A stretch of 64,000 nucleotides of DNA, taken from the NCBI GenBank assembly GCA_948567375.1, contig OX419759.1:23599493-23663492 (forward strand), given 5' to 3'. Below are positions 46,718 to 59,180 of this stretch, in pieces; positions within the stretch are counted from its first letter, which is position 1, and each line of letters opens with the position of its first letter. Below the pieces are notes generated by a model, which worked only from the letters and a program-made list of their open reading frames with translations, did not search any database and was not told where the DNA came from. The position numbers and the translations under genes were made by a program. The stretch is from Lunularia cruciata (lineage: Eukaryota; Streptophyta; Marchantiopsida; Lunulariales; Lunulariaceae).

Positions 46718-49310
46718 ATGACAAGTAATTTTCCATCACCATTAAGGAGTCATCTTGAGGGAGATTGGGGAAAAGGGATTGTAGTAAGAGACGCACTTGT
46801 GCATGAAGAGGAGGTCAGGATCATTAGTCCGAGAGTCAAGCGGAAGCATAGTCACCGACCTAGAGTGGAGGAGAGTTAGATGGGAGGTGGAAAGAAGAAC
46901 TCGGAATTTGCAATGAGAAATCATGCAATTTGGAGGTTAGATGTGATCGCAAGAATGTAAGTCTTGAGCAAGCTTTGGATCATATTTTTGGCATGGAATT
47001 GGAATCTGAGTTTTCCAGGCTTCATGACCAATATAGTAGAGTAAGTGTCTGGATGGACCCGAGGTAGAGGGTAAGAGAGGAAATCCGGCTAGATGGACAG
47101 AGTTGAGAGTTGGATTGAAGATTAGTACTCAAAAGAGAGGCGGGTGAGGAGCAAGAAGCCACATTCTTGGAGAAAGGAGAGGTAGCTAAGGAAACTCAGG
47201 AAGTACAAGATGCCTTTTCTTCAAAATGCACAAACAATGGATATAAAGTTGAGAGTTATAAGGACCCTATGAGGACAAGCATTGTAGGAGCAATGATGGC
47301 CAACTTTAAGCCAGAGCAAACCACTTATGTGATGAAACATCAAGCGGTGTTTTTCTATAAGATGTTTGTAGAAGAACTAATCAATTGTGCAAAGTGCTTC
47401 TATCAATGCACAAGATAAATGGTGTGGAATTTGTGGGATAAGTCACCTCCACACTACATTGTGCCATTTGCAGCTCATTTTTACTTGGGATTGAATCTAT
47501 TGAATGGAACAGACTGACACAAGATGGTGTTGGACTTCCATCCCAACTTAAGGAGAGACATTGATGCAGATGAGCAGCAATACATTCTTTAGATCAGAAG
47601 CAATGATGAGTACTACACACAGAGGAGGTAGAGCATGAGATTGTTGGTGAATGCTCCAAAGTCAAAGAAGAGGAGTCGACCTGAAGAAGAAGTAGCAGTG
47701 ATGAGACCATGGAAGACCAAGAAAGTGAACCCAAAGAAAGATCTAGTGGTAATAGGGTTGTTGGGAGAAGAATCAGAAGGAGAAGCCAAGTACAAGTCAG
47801 AAGACTTGGAGAGAGAAGAAGAACCCAAAATTACATTGCAAAGTGGTGAGGCAAGTAGCAAGAGTGAGGATGGAGTGGAGATGCACCCAATACTAGAGGA
47901 AGAGAAGTGAAAGCTGAAGATGGTAGAAGAAGATAACTGGAAGGAAGAAGAGGAAGTTCCAAAGAAAGAGGAGAAGAAGTTTATCATTCAAAGAGGTATC
48001 CAATCTAGAAGAAACACAACATATGAGGCAAGGCTAAGTCAAAGAAGAGAATTGGAAAGTGAAAGTTTGGGGAACAAGGAATCAATTCAAATTAGGTGAC
48101 TTTGACTGAGGAGAAGAGTGTCTGGTGAAGAAGAAGCAAAGAAGGAGAAAAACCTGCAAGCAAAAGGCAACCAAATTGGAGGAGTAGAGTATCTGCAAGA
48201 GATTGTATGTCCGTTGCTGATGAAGCTGGAGGAGAAGAAGAAAGAAATGCAGTCGGAGTATCTAGATTTAAAGATGGTGTTGCAAGTGTTGGCGTGGTTA
48301 GAAGAAGAGAAATTGGAGTTGAAGGTAAGTATAACCCAAGGAGAGGAGCAAAAAGAGGTACTACAAGTAGATGCAATAGTCCAAAATCAGGAGACTGAGA
48401 ATTTGAAGAGAGAAGTGGGGAGTAGAGGGAGAATATCAAGGAAAATGTCATAGCCAGGGAAAGACAAATAGCTGAGTATGAAATCTTGAAACAACAATTT
48501 GCTGATTGTAGATTAAAAATCATCCATGCTATGGCAAGGGTAGCAAAGAAGGAGCAAGAGCTTGATAAAGTGATGTAGAGGGTAGAAGAGAAGAAAGCAG
48601 TTCTGGCAAAGAGAGTTGACAGTGAGGTATAGAGAAGAAGAAAGATTGAAGGAGTTACTTCGTAATCTTGAAGAGAAGATAGTGTAGGAAGAAAAGAGAA
48701 GGAGAAGGAGAATGTGAAGGCCAAATTTGAGGCAGAGTTGGCAATGTACCGAGAAGACTGGCATGCAGATCAGGAATGTGAGAGAAGAATGAGGCTTTAG
48801 CCATTGAAGCAGATAGTAGTCAAGATGAATGCAATGTTCAGTACTAAAGCCAACATACAAATTGAATAAACGAGATTGCATGAGTTAAGATTGTTGGTGC
48901 AAGAGACGAGGAGAAGAAATGCAAAGGATAAAGATTTGAATGCTTTATTGATTAGCCTCACAACTTGTGTAGATAGGAAGATATTGGAAGTGAAAGATAA
49001 TATCATGATTAGATTAGATTTAGTTAAGTTAGAAATAGATAGACTCCGGAAGGATGTAAGAGCAAAACCCAAAGTCAAAGAGATAGGAGTACAAATATTT
49101 TTGGAGTTGCCATTGGAGGTATTAGAGGAAGATGGGTTGCAGAGAGAAGATGTATGTAGATTGTCCATGGCGGTAATTGAAAATTAGGAAGAAGAAGTGT
49201 TAGAATTGGTAGAAGAGTTAGTAGTTGTGAAACCCAAGGATAGAGTTGTATGTGAGGTTACTTTGGGTTTGGAAGCTGAGGAAGAAGTAGACATTGGATT
49301 GGAGTAATAA
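46718..49310 (+). pseudogene. Decayed Glu/Lys-rich coiled-coil gene, about 860 codons, intronless
   Basis: From ATG at 46718 (MTSNFPSPLRSHLEGDWGK, then VRDALVHEEEVRIISPRVK) the sequence codes in long stretches: 47161-48453 in one frame with only a few stops (segments IVGAMMANFKPEQTTYVM, HYIVPFAAHFYLGLNLL, LDFHPNLRRDIDADEQQYIL, then Glu/Lys-rich repeats), next EYEILKQQFADCRLKIIH and KKEQELDKVM after a frame change, and 48876-49187 in a third frame with LRLLVQETRRRNAKDKDLN. The N-terminal third looks globular; the rest should be coiled coil. I do not recognise the family. It has no RT. It may be an extra ORF of a large retroelement or a captured gene. The 210-codon antisense frame is a composition shadow. 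Confidence 0.55.
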
Positions 49311-50118
49311 CAATTTTGAGATTTTAAGATGCAGATATGAAGAGGCAAATATGAAGAGGTGCATTGTCATTTTGGATCTGCAAGTTGGTAAAGTTGTTGT
49401 AGAGCGGTATATTAGTAAGATAACTATCAAGTGATTTGCCTATTTAAAGGTGGCATTTGCAATCTTATGTTGTTCAATACTCATAATTTTGAGGATAGAT
49501 AAAGTGATGTGATGATTTCAATGCTCATTGCTTAAGCTTAATTCCAAGTATCAACATAGTATGTTTGTGTTTGTGAGTGTGTGGAGAATTTTGAAGTGCA
49601 AGTCAATGTGTTTGTTGGATGTTGGATTGCGCAACCTTGATCTTCATTCTATGTGTTTGATCTTGAGTGAAGTGAAATTGCAATGCCTTGATATATCTAA
49701 GAGGAATTGTAGTGTTGATAGTATTTTGTAGTTGTGAGTGCAGCGCAATGTTGATGTTAAGCAATTTTGATCAAGGAAGTTGTGCCTTCAGTGGAAGGGT
49801 GGAACACAATTCTGAGGCAAAGTTGTTTTACAATGAAATGCCATTTTTGGGAGAGATTGAATCATCACAATCAAGATTGTTTGGAAAGATTTGATGGAGT
49901 TGTGATTATGGGTGACAAATATTTGTGATAAGACTACAAATCAGTGCTTGTTAATCTCTTTTGGGTGTAGTTTCTACCTGAGAGATTAAAGACACAACAA
50001 AGAAGAACTACTTGTTACTATTTGACTTTGTATTTGGATACTTCTGACCAATATCTCTATAGGAATGAACTTAACTTACCCAATTACCGCAACAATGATA
50101 TTTGCTAGGTTATCACAC
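49311..50118 (+). other. Non-coding tail of the coiled-coil pseudogene, LTR-like
   Basis: A CCTATTTAAAGG TATA-like motif lies about 130 bp after the last coding residues (49438-49450 region), followed by T/G-rich leader-like sequence. This resembles the arrangement after the remnant at 8654. No termini could be paired. Confidence 0.25.
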
Positions 50119-50359
50119 AAGCCAAGTTAACCGCAAAGCTTCTCAAGAAACTTTCTTCTAGAAGTTGCCTCCTTGGCATCCAAGCTAAGCTAGTTTGAAG
50201 CTTCCATCTAGAAGCTACCTACTTGGGGTGTAAGCAAAGCTAGCTAGGAAGCTTCCCAAGAATCTTGCTAGATAATTTTAGAATATTCTTGGCTAATTTG
50301 GCCTATTTGCTACTTTGTTAGCCCTAACTAACTTCATTGCTAAACTCCATGTTGTTACA
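50119..50359 (-). mobile_element. Truncated family B 3' LTR
   Basis: On the minus strand it starts TGTAACAACATGG at 50359 and follows the LTR through the TTCTAGAAG and GAAGCTT motifs to AACTTGGCTTG. The TATA and R/U5 part is missing. Confidence 0.85.
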
Positions 50360-53300
50360 TATTCCCCCACAGCTAGTTGGTGACATCTTCATTACCATTG
50401 AAGCTTCAAACTCCTAGATGGCCATTTTTGCATTCTAGAGATGAGAAAGAGGTTCCCATGTGGAATCATGAAGTGGATATCCTTTCCTCTTTGACCTTGT
50501 ACTCCATATGTTGTCAATGATCTTGTTGAATGTGGCTGATGTGCAAAGATACAATCAACTTCATACTCCTCATGATCATTGATAGGGATAGGAGGAGAAG
50601 GATATTGGACACAAGAGGAAAAAGAAGATAGGTTAAGAACAAAGAGTTTCAACTTGGAAATGTGAAAGACAAGGTGGATGCATATATGACAAGGCAAGGC
50701 ATGCTGATAAGCAATAGGAGAGATGATTTGGCTGATATCAAAAGGTCCTATCCAATTAGGGGCAATTTTACAAACTTGAGTATCAAGTGTGAGGAGGAGG
50801 TTACTAGAGGAGATCATGACCTTATCACCAACTTGAAAGGTGAGATCACGACGATGGTGGTTCACGTATTGTTTCTACCAATTCTAAGCAACAAGAAGAT
50901 GAGATTGGCTTGTTGGAGGGATTGGGATATCTGGTCAAGAAGGTAGAAGTATGAGGGACATGAGCTAGAGGAGGAGCAAGAAAGGAATTTGGAACAAGTG
51001 GATCTTGGCCAAAATTGAGGAAGAAAGGAGAGAATTCGGTGCTTGCTTGTTTGGAATTATTGTATGCAAACTACACAGCTGCAAGATATTCATCTCAATT
51101 GGTATGGTGGATATTGATAAAAGTACAAAGCACATGGTCCAATTTTCACATTGAATTTGAGGATGATAGGCCATGGACAAAGCAAGCTTGGTGTAGAGTA
51201 TTTAGAAGAGTGCTTGCCAAAATTTCCTAGTGAATCAAGGATCACGGTCGGAGATGAGTACACAAGGCATCCCATGATGATGCTTGAAGATATTGTCAAA
51301 TTAGATCTATGCCAATGTTGGAGCATCCACGGTATCAAAGGTTGGTGCTAAATGGATTTGCTTATTAAGCTTATCTATAAACACCATGATTGTTGTGTGA
51401 TCTTGCTTTGTCTTGGGCAAGGACGTGATGAGATCAAAGCTCACGTATTCCCATTGAGTAGATGGAATGAGGAATGGTTGAAAGAATCCTCTTGATTTTT
51501 GGTTACTAGCCTCATTGCGTTGGCAGCTCTCACACAATTGGACAAACTCTCAAACATCTCATGTCATGTTGGGCAACCACCATTGGCATTGGAGAGTATG
51601 CAAGGTCTTGTCTACACCCATGTGACCAACAATTGGTAAGTCATGGGCTTTTTAGAGACGCACAAGTTGGAGACCACCCTTGACTGGAACATAAATTTGG
51701 TTCTCAAATAATAGAAGGGCTTCCTTGAAGAAGAAGATGTTGTACTCCTTGTTGCATGTTGCAAGATGACCTTGAACCATATGAAAGAAAGGATCTTGCT
51801 ATAAAGTGGTCTTAAACTCAAGTTGGACTTTGGAGTCAATTGATATTGTTGTAATTGCCATCATAATGAGAGGAAGAAACTTCAAATCTGGTCGTCATGA
51901 TAAGACATAAAAAATGACATGGAACCGACTAGGTCCATTCTCAAGTTTGATATCAAACAATTGTAATTGTTCTTCCCATTGATGATGTTGACTCTTCATG
52001 TGTTCCAAGTGTAATGTCTATAACAAATATTTGTGATTAGTTTGCATGATCACTATTGTGATCATGTAAACTATTTCCCCAAGCTGTTTCCCCAAGAGAT
52101 AATACCTCCATACCTTGGTTGCATATACCATTGCTAGTTGTTCTTGATCTCAAGCAGAGTAATTCCTTTCTGTTGTACTTAGTCTATGAGATACAAAGGC
52201 AATGGGACGTAATCCATATGGGAATTCTTGTTGCAACTTGGTTCAAAGTTAGAAGCATCAAAATAACCACATAAAGTAGTTGAGTATCATATGGTTGAAG
52301 AATGGGTCTTGAAGACACCATATGTTTCAGCTTTTGGAATGTTTTTTCATGCTTGTTGGTCCACTAAAAGTTCAAGTTCTTCTCCAAGAGATTGGTCAAT
52401 GGGGCAGTTACATGAGCACAATAGTGGATGAACCGTCAGCAAAATTTGGCCAGCTCATTAAATACCTATATTTCTAGAGCATCCTTCCAAGTAGACCAGT
52501 TGGTGATGGCTTTGATTTTATCCTCTTCCATCTTGATCCCCTTTGATGAGATCTTGTGACCTAAGGAGGTAACTTTTTTTTTCCAAAAGGCACACTTCGA
52601 CTTCTTGAAGTAAAATTTCCATTGTCATAGTTGTCTTAGGACTTCTTGCATGTGATTTGCATGTTTTGCCTCTGTCTTGTTATAGATTAAAATGTCATCC
52701 AAGAACCCACCACATACCAATCCAATAGTCCATCCAACACCCTATGCATCTGATCTATGAAGACCGTTGGAGCATAAGTGAGCCCAAAGGTAGAACTCTC
52801 CATTCAAAATGCCCATACATTGTGCAAAAGGTAGTCTTTTACACATCCTCCCTATCAATGAGGATTTGTCAATAATTGCTGCAAAGATCCAACTTAAAGA
52901 AGTATCATGCTCCAATTAATTGATCAAGCAAGTCATCAATTCAAGGCAAGGAATATGCATTCTTCACTATTTATTTATTGAGCCCATGGTTATCAATATA
53001 GAAATAAATTCCTCCATCCTTCTTTGGAACAAATAGTACCAATGCTTCTTAAGGAGATGTACTATGTCATATTAAATCTTGCTCTAACAACTCCGTAAAG
53101 GATGTTTGCAACTCCTCCAACTCTTTTGGTGAGAGCCGATAGATTGGTATACTCATTAGAGTACTCCTTGGAAATAACTCAATCTTGAAGTGCATACCAT
53201 GATCAAGGGTAATCCCTTTGGTAGATCATCCAAAACCACATTTGAAAACTCTTGGACTATTTGATCACCCATTGCGTGATGAGGTTTTTGATTTTGTTTA

Positions 53301-53990
53301 AATCCTCCATGCGCAATTTGCTTGATCCATACCACAAAAATAGACTTATCTTCCTCTAAAGCTTGCTCTATGGCTACATCATTGACAAATTTCCTTTCTT
53401 GGGACTCAACTTCCTCCAAAGCTTACTCTATGGTTGCTTCCCAACAAACTTCCCATCTTGGGACTGACTATTCTTAGGTGTTTTACTTAGAGGTGCCAAA
53501 CAACCTAATCATAAATTTCTACCTTGGTGTTGTACTTGAATTTTTGTTAGTTCTAATCAAATTGAACCTTACTACGTTCAATCCAATGTAAACCTAAAAT
53601 GACATCATAGTGTAGAGATGCCACTACAAACCTCATACACTCCAAATAATCTTTCCCAATCTTGAAGGTCCGAGATGCAAGGTACAGAATGTAGAACCCT
53701 TTTGACTATTCACCATCATCAATCTACTTCCAATTATTGGCTTGATAGGAATACTAAATTCTTTGCTAGTTGCATGGACAAGTAATTTTTTGAACTTCCA
53801 AAATCAACCAAAATTCTACAACCTAGATCAGATATCATACCTTGCAATTGAAGCAAACTTGCATAAGTCAAGCCTTTGATCTCATTGACACTAATCAAGT
53901 TCCCAATAGGCAACTCAAAATTTCCTAATGGGATTCATTGTTTCCTTGATCATTTTGATTCACAAACTCCATCTAGGCGACTTGTCAAGG
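50360..53990 (-). pseudogene. pol: Decayed family B gag end and pol, 5'-truncated element
   Basis: On the minus strand from 53990 down: the last residues of gag (MEFVNQNDQGN-like), protease (about 53900-53480), RT (about 53420-52300) with FSNVVLDDLPKGLP and FLDDILIYNKT near 52700, RNase H (52290-51870), integrase (51850-50640) with SCQRNEASNQ, VSFDLITSLPKTKQDHTTI and GCLVYSS-type core, and chromodomain to 50400. It is heavily mutated. Gag and the 5' LTR are absent: beyond 53990 the sequence is unrelated. Confidence 0.85.
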
Positions 53991-54119
53991 CTGCACACAA
54001 AGTTTGTAAATAGGTAACTTTGTAGTATGCATAATGAAGAATCTTGAGCTATAATTGCAAAAAACCTACTTCTAATTGTTAGATTTGACAAAGTTCAATA
54101 TAACCATCCTCATGAATTA

Positions 54120-54436
54120 TTTTCAATGACTATTAACTCAAAAATAGACTTAACTTCCATAAAACCTAGACATTAAAAATCACTACTCTAAATTGGATTC
54201 ATAATCATGACTTAAATACAAAAATTATATCAACATGCTTGGAAGCGCCCAATATATATATCAAGGCTCATAACATGAAGAACAATTTTTATTAGCTCAA
54301 AAAAAACTAACATTGCATAAGAACTAGACATCAATAAATCAATCCTCTGAATTGGATTCATAATCATGACTTTAACACCAAAACTATCAACATACTTGGA
54401 AACCATGATATATACATTGAAACCTATAACATGAAG
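54120..54436 (+). repeat. Two-unit tandem repeat, period about 158 bp
   Basis: AATTGGATTCATAATCATGA occurs at 54191 and 54350, and CATAACATGAAGAA-like ends close both units. Confidence 0.85.
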
Positions 54437-54957
54437 AAGGCTAGAACTAACTTCTATAGCATTTGAAAGTCAAAACTTATAGTAATTTACAAATATTGTA
54501 ACTTGCATTATTTGCAAATACTATAAATTGTTGTATACTTTTAAGTTACTATAAGATACATAAATACTATAACTTTACAAGTTAGGTCTATATTGCTACA
54601 CAATTAAGAGAACAAAGCACTTGACAACTTGCAAAGTGGTGTTGTGGATGTCTAAAAGTGTAACCATAATGTGAGCAAAGAATTTCTAATTTAGGCATAC
54701 TCCATTTTCAAAACAAGAATCTAAAGAATACATATGAAAAAAGAGTTGCACTATCTAACCATATTACAATGTCTTTGTGACAAAATCACACAAGTAAAAG
54801 TATTCCCAACCAATCTGCTGATAATCTTTGGACTATTTGTAGGTATTTTGAAGAAGAAGATTTCAACTTTGAGTAATGTGGCCCAAAACTCTTCCCTCTT
54901 TTTTATGTAAAGCCAGAGATTGTACCAAAGTTGAGCCTTATAAAGACAAAGCTTACA

Positions 54958-54993
54958 AAGGATCAAAAGCCAAGAGCTTGGCTTTTGATCCTT
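54958..54993. repeat. Perfect 17-bp-arm palindrome
   Basis: AAGGATCAAAAGCCAAG, two bases, then CTTGGCTTTTGATCCTT. The right arm is also the start of the adjacent duplicated unit. Confidence 0.95.
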
Positions 54994-55540
54994 CTTTGCT
55001 AGGAAAGAAGCAAGGGTAGGTTTTTGCTACTAAGTAAATTGTGACACGTTTCCTTGGGAACCACAAAAGAAAACATATAAGCAACAATGGATACAAAAAG
55101 CATTGGCCACCAATCATGTAAAGAGTGCAACTCTGCAATTGCATCACACTTGTAGGATTATTTGCAGAATGAGAACAATATGAGCCAAATATCTACATCA
55201 GACCTACATAATGAGCTTTTTTTTCAATAATCAACAATCATAAGACAAAAAGCAAATATGGCTTGGCTTTTGATCCTTCTTTGCTAGGAAAGAAGCAAGG
55301 GTAGGTTTTTGCTACTAAGTAAATTGTGACACGTTTCCTTGGGAACCACAAAAGAAAACATAGAATGATAGAAAAAGCATTGGCTACCAATTATTGTAAA
55401 GAATGCAACTCTACAATTGCATCATACTTGGAGGATTATTTGTAGAGTGAGAACAATATGAGCCAAATATCTACATCAGACCCACATAATGAGCATTTTT
55501 TTTCAAAAATTAACAATCATAAGACAAAAATCAAACATGG
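54976..55540 (+). repeat. Recent tandem duplication, unit about 285 bp
   Basis: The unit 54976-55260 is repeated at 55261-55540. The first 100 bases or so (GCTTGGCTTTTGATCC to AACCACAAAAGAAAACATA) are essentially identical; the rest differs by scattered changes. Confidence 0.93.
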
Positions 55541-56088
55541 ACTGCTTGAGTCTTTTGGTAGATTGCACATCAATGGCAATAGAAAAGGTCAATAGAGAAG
55601 CACATGTGTTGCTAAAGACAACCATATCTTTTGGATTATAGAAGAAGAGCATAGAATTGTACAACAACAAGAAGAAGTGATTATGAATATATATACCAGA
55701 ATCCCCATAAAAAACATAAATGTCAATTTGGCTAGCCTGCATGGCAAAAAGCAACCAGCAAAGTGAGATTCCCAGAATCAGATTCCTAAATTTACAATAT
55801 TTGCAAGTATTGCTCTTGAAGAGAACTCCTATGGACTAGTGTGAATTGGGAGCAAGTGTCTTTTCTAGAGTTCACTCAATATGGTTTCTCGTCCTATCCA
55901 CATCCCACTTGCATCATAGTTTCCTATCTTAGTGTGTGCTCCTAGCAACTCAAAGAAGAGTCCATAGCGTTTGAGGGACTATTGCGACTTGGGAACAAGG
56001 GTCTTCTCGAGAGTTCACTCAGGATAGTTTCCCATCCCCTCCCACTCTCTTCGTAATATCTTGTCCCCATCATGTAATATAGGTACTT

Positions 56089-56155
56089 ACCCTACTATAG
56101 TAGATAACGATTGTGTTTTAAATGTAAGTAATTGTTATCCATCATAGTAAGGTAT
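56089..56155. repeat. Imperfect inverted repeat, 25-bp arms
   Basis: Arms 56089-56113 and 56131-56155 pair at about 20 of 25 positions. Most mismatches are transitions, so many would still pair as G-U in RNA. Confidence 0.6.
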
Positions 56156-56212
56156 GTACTTAGGAGACAAGGGATGACTAACTGAACTGAAGAGGGAGAT
56201 AGGAGATGATGG

Positions 56213-56480
56213 ATTGTGGATGGAATTGATGGACAGAAGACATATAGAATAATAAATGGAATTACTTTTTGGGATGAGAATGGGGATGATGGATGGAAGT
56301 ATCTCCAGAATGTGACGATGGATGGAGCTATCTTTGGGGGTGTGGACAATGGACGGAACAAAGAACAAGATGACAGATGGGATAGAGGATGGATGGAATT
56401 GATGGACAGAATTACCTCTAGGGATGAGAATGAAGGGCGGGGATGGAGATGGCAAATGGAATTGGATCTTGGGAGGGGGA
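56213..56480 (+). repeat. Degenerate GGA-rich minisatellite, block 1
   Basis: Repeated GATGGATGGAA and GGACGGAAC modules with an overall higher-order period near 100 bp. The 177-codon open frame across it is a product of the repeat. Confidence 0.7.
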
Positions 56481-56649
56481 TGACGGATAAAGGCCACTTC
56501 ACATGGCTCAAATCATGTACGTCAGTTTTGACATCCATCAGCCTTTCAAACATAGATGGAATGAGTATTTTAATGTGTCCATGGGAGGGCATAGGCCCAG
56601 CAGTTAACTTGGACACACGTTCACCCCATATGTATACTTGCAATGGCAG

Positions 56650-57870
56650 GTCAGTTTGGATTATTGATTGGCGCTATCCGGTAACCAGTTCTCTAACTAG
56701 GATATATCAATTAAAGAGATTGGTGTTTACAAATATTAGTATCTTTTGACTCACCCATTTGTTTTGAATAAAAGAAGGTTCATTAAATTCATTTTTCAAT
56801 ACTTCACATATTCAAGATGGATTTTTGTTAACAGAGTTTGAAACAGAAAATTTCATGAAGCTAGTCACATAGTTGAGTAGAGAAGATACACTGTTACCTA
56901 TGCATCCAATCTCAAAAATGAAGTATCAAAATCGAAGATGTATTTCCTTGGAAAGACGATAGGATAGACTTGGTCTCGTGAAGCATGAAGGTCGGAAGGC
57001 TCAGTATAGGGAAAACTGAAACATGTCATAGAAAGAGAATTTAGACAGTTCTATTGCAAGTTGTATCACCCGACCCCGTTAACCTAGAAAATTCCCAGAT
57101 CGCAAAGGCTCAAACGGAACTAGAGCTACCTGAAGTATAGGCTCCGGCAGAGGGTCTGAACGTCAGGCAGACCCGATGCGCATGTGGGTTCCGTCAAAAT
57201 CACTTTGGATTATTCACTGGCGCTAATAGGTAACCAGTTCTCGGACTGGATTAGGTAAAGTAAAGAGTTCGGGGTTTGTAAATCAATAAAAAAGAATTTC
57301 ACATTCACTTTAACAAAGGAATCTCCATCAAATTTAGCTTTTAGTTTTTTTATATATAGATGAATTTTATGATTTCATATTTTTGTGATTAATGGAGTTC
57401 CAAAAAAAAAATCTTATGTAATTAATCACATTAGTAAAGAGAGAAAAAGTTTATGAAAAAAGAAAATATTACTGGAACTGGTTCTCGTTGACAAACAATT
57501 TTATTTTTTTATCTCAAAGAAGAATATTAATAAAATAATTTTATTCTTAAATCACACATGACCAACATTGAATAACGGTCCAAAAATGAAAAAGGTAAAT
57601 CATATTACATCTGCATCCAATCTCGAAGATAAAAAAATAAAATCGAAGATGTATTTGTTTGAAAAGATTAAAGAGTCGATTTCGATCTCGCGAAGTAGGA
57701 AGGTTCACTTCCGGGAAAGGGAAAACACGTTGTATCACCCGACCCATTAATTTAGAAAATTCCCTGTTCGGATAGACTCAAACGGAGCTAGAGCTGCCTG
57801 ACGTATAGGCTCCCGCGGAGGGTTTGAACGTCAGGTAGACCTGACGTGCACATGAGCTCCGTCAAAATTG
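56650..57870 (+). repeat. Diverged tandem duplication, two units of about 550-650 bp
   Basis: Both units start with TTGGATTATT, TGGCGCTA and GTAACCAGTTCTC, then have AAAATCGAAGATGTATTT, GTTGTATCACCCGACC and GAACGTCAGG, ending in TCCGTCAAAAT. Unit 1 is about 56650-57197 and unit 2 about 57198-57870. It has no coding content and may be a non-autonomous element. Confidence 0.75.
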
Positions 57871-57965
57871 TAATTGCCGGACTTTGTCTTTTAGTGAACC
57901 GCCGGAACCCAAAAAAGCCACGTGAATCGCGTAAGAGCCATGTGAATCTGATAAGAACTATCTGT

Positions 57966-58235
57966 GGATGACGGGCGAAACTACTCTTGGGGAACGACAA
58001 ACGGGGACGATGATCAGAACTGTCTCTGGGGATAGGGATGATGAACGGAACTGCATTTGGGTACAGGACAATGGACGGAACCAGGAACGGGAGGACGGAT
58101 GTGGACAGAGGATGACGGACAGACTTGTCTCGAGGGATAGGGACGATGGACGAAGCTGTCTTTGGAGACAGAACAATGGATGGAACACGAGCGGAACAGA
58201 GGACGACGAACGGAATTGTCTATGGGGACTATGCA
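57966..58235 (+). repeat. Degenerate GGA-rich minisatellite, block 2
   Basis: GGGATAGGGA-GATG, GAACGGAA and GGACAATGGACGGAAC modules recur with period near 100 bp. The GGACAATGGACGGAAC string is shared with block 1 at 56213-56480. Confidence 0.7.
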
Positions 58236-58773
58236 TATCTTCAGTGGCTTTTCGTACATCATGCACGGGACTTACCTAATTGCTCTTTATCCAATGTGCA
58301 CAGTTCTGTACAGTGTAGTCCACGATACGTTTCTCGATTGCTACATATCATGCTCACGACTTCGTTGCAACGGATATTATTTCAAGGCGACTCTTTGAAG
58401 ACGATAGAAGACGTCGATAAATAGAAGAGTTGGAGAACATAGTTTGACTCTCTTTTCATTGCAGTCAAACTCGGAGAAGTAATGTCCAAAAGCAATACGG
58501 TATTCCGTGGTTCCGCAATGAAAGTCTTTGATCTAGTCTCACTATTCAGGTTTGCGTGTTTGTACACTGTACAAAAGGATCTCAATGCTTCTATGAAGTC
58601 TTCGAGGGAAATTTGCTCTTCGAGTCATAAAGAGTACTGCTATGTTATGTCTACGAATAAATTTAGGGTGTTTCAGCGATTCTAACGTGATATTTAACCA
58701 TAACATTACTCTTTATTGAACTCCGCATACTTTTTGTACCCATTTAGTGTCTATTGTATGAGTAACTATGATA

Positions 58774-58847
58774 CAGAGTAAAATCTCCCAATAGTGACAT
58801 ACATCTGTACTGGCAATCGATGTCACTATTGATAGGTTGTCACTAAC
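58774..58847 (+). repeat. Left TIR and subterminal motifs of the pogo-like element
   Basis: The inner part of the TIR reads CAATAGTGACA. TGTCACTATTG follows at 58821-58831 and GTCACTAAC at 58839-58847. These are candidate transposase-binding sites. Confidence 0.75.
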
Positions 58848-58869
58848 CAGAGGAAAGTGCGCAGCTTCT

Positions 58870-59180
58870 TCCCCGCATGAGTCTCCACGATCTTGAATGT
58901 TCTGGAACTTGGGTGCCTGACCTACACATCTTTTTCCCACTCACCCTATTTCTCCGTGTGAGTGTGAATCTAGACGTTCTTGAGCATTCTGGAACTTGGG
59001 TGCTATTTATCCACGTGAGTCTAGAACGGTCTTGAGTATTCTAGAACTTGGGTGCCTGACCTACACACCTTTTTCCCACTCTTGCTATATATTTGCATGA
59101 GTCTCAATGTTCTTGAGCATTTTGGAACTTGGGTATTTCACCTACACACCTTTTTTCCACTCTTGCTATTTTTCCTTTGG
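58870..59180 (+). repeat. About four tandem units of roughly 85 bp inside the transposon
   Basis: Each unit has TTCTTGAGCATT or a variant, GGAACTTGGGTG, CCTACACACCTTTTTCCCAC and TTGCTAT. One unit is shortened. It lies between the left subterminal motifs and the transposase. Confidence 0.85.

Larger units (their letters stand above)
54000..56088. other. Repeat-containing intergenic DNA
   Basis: No coding sequence is supported. It contains the tandem repeat at 54120-54436, the palindrome at 54958-54993 and the tandem duplication at 54976-55540. Confidence 0.55.

Noticed and set aside
48092-48881. 210- and 122-codon minus-strand frames rich in Ser, Leu and Phe
   Set aside because: They are the antisense of the Glu/Lys-rich coiled-coil pseudogene.
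56095-56749. Overlapping 177-codon (plus) and 182-codon (minus) open frames
   Set aside because: They cross a degenerate minisatellite. Both strands are open only because of repeat composition, and no domain is visible.
57958-58424. Overlapping frames of 78-103 codons on both strands
   Set aside because: Same reason: the second minisatellite block.
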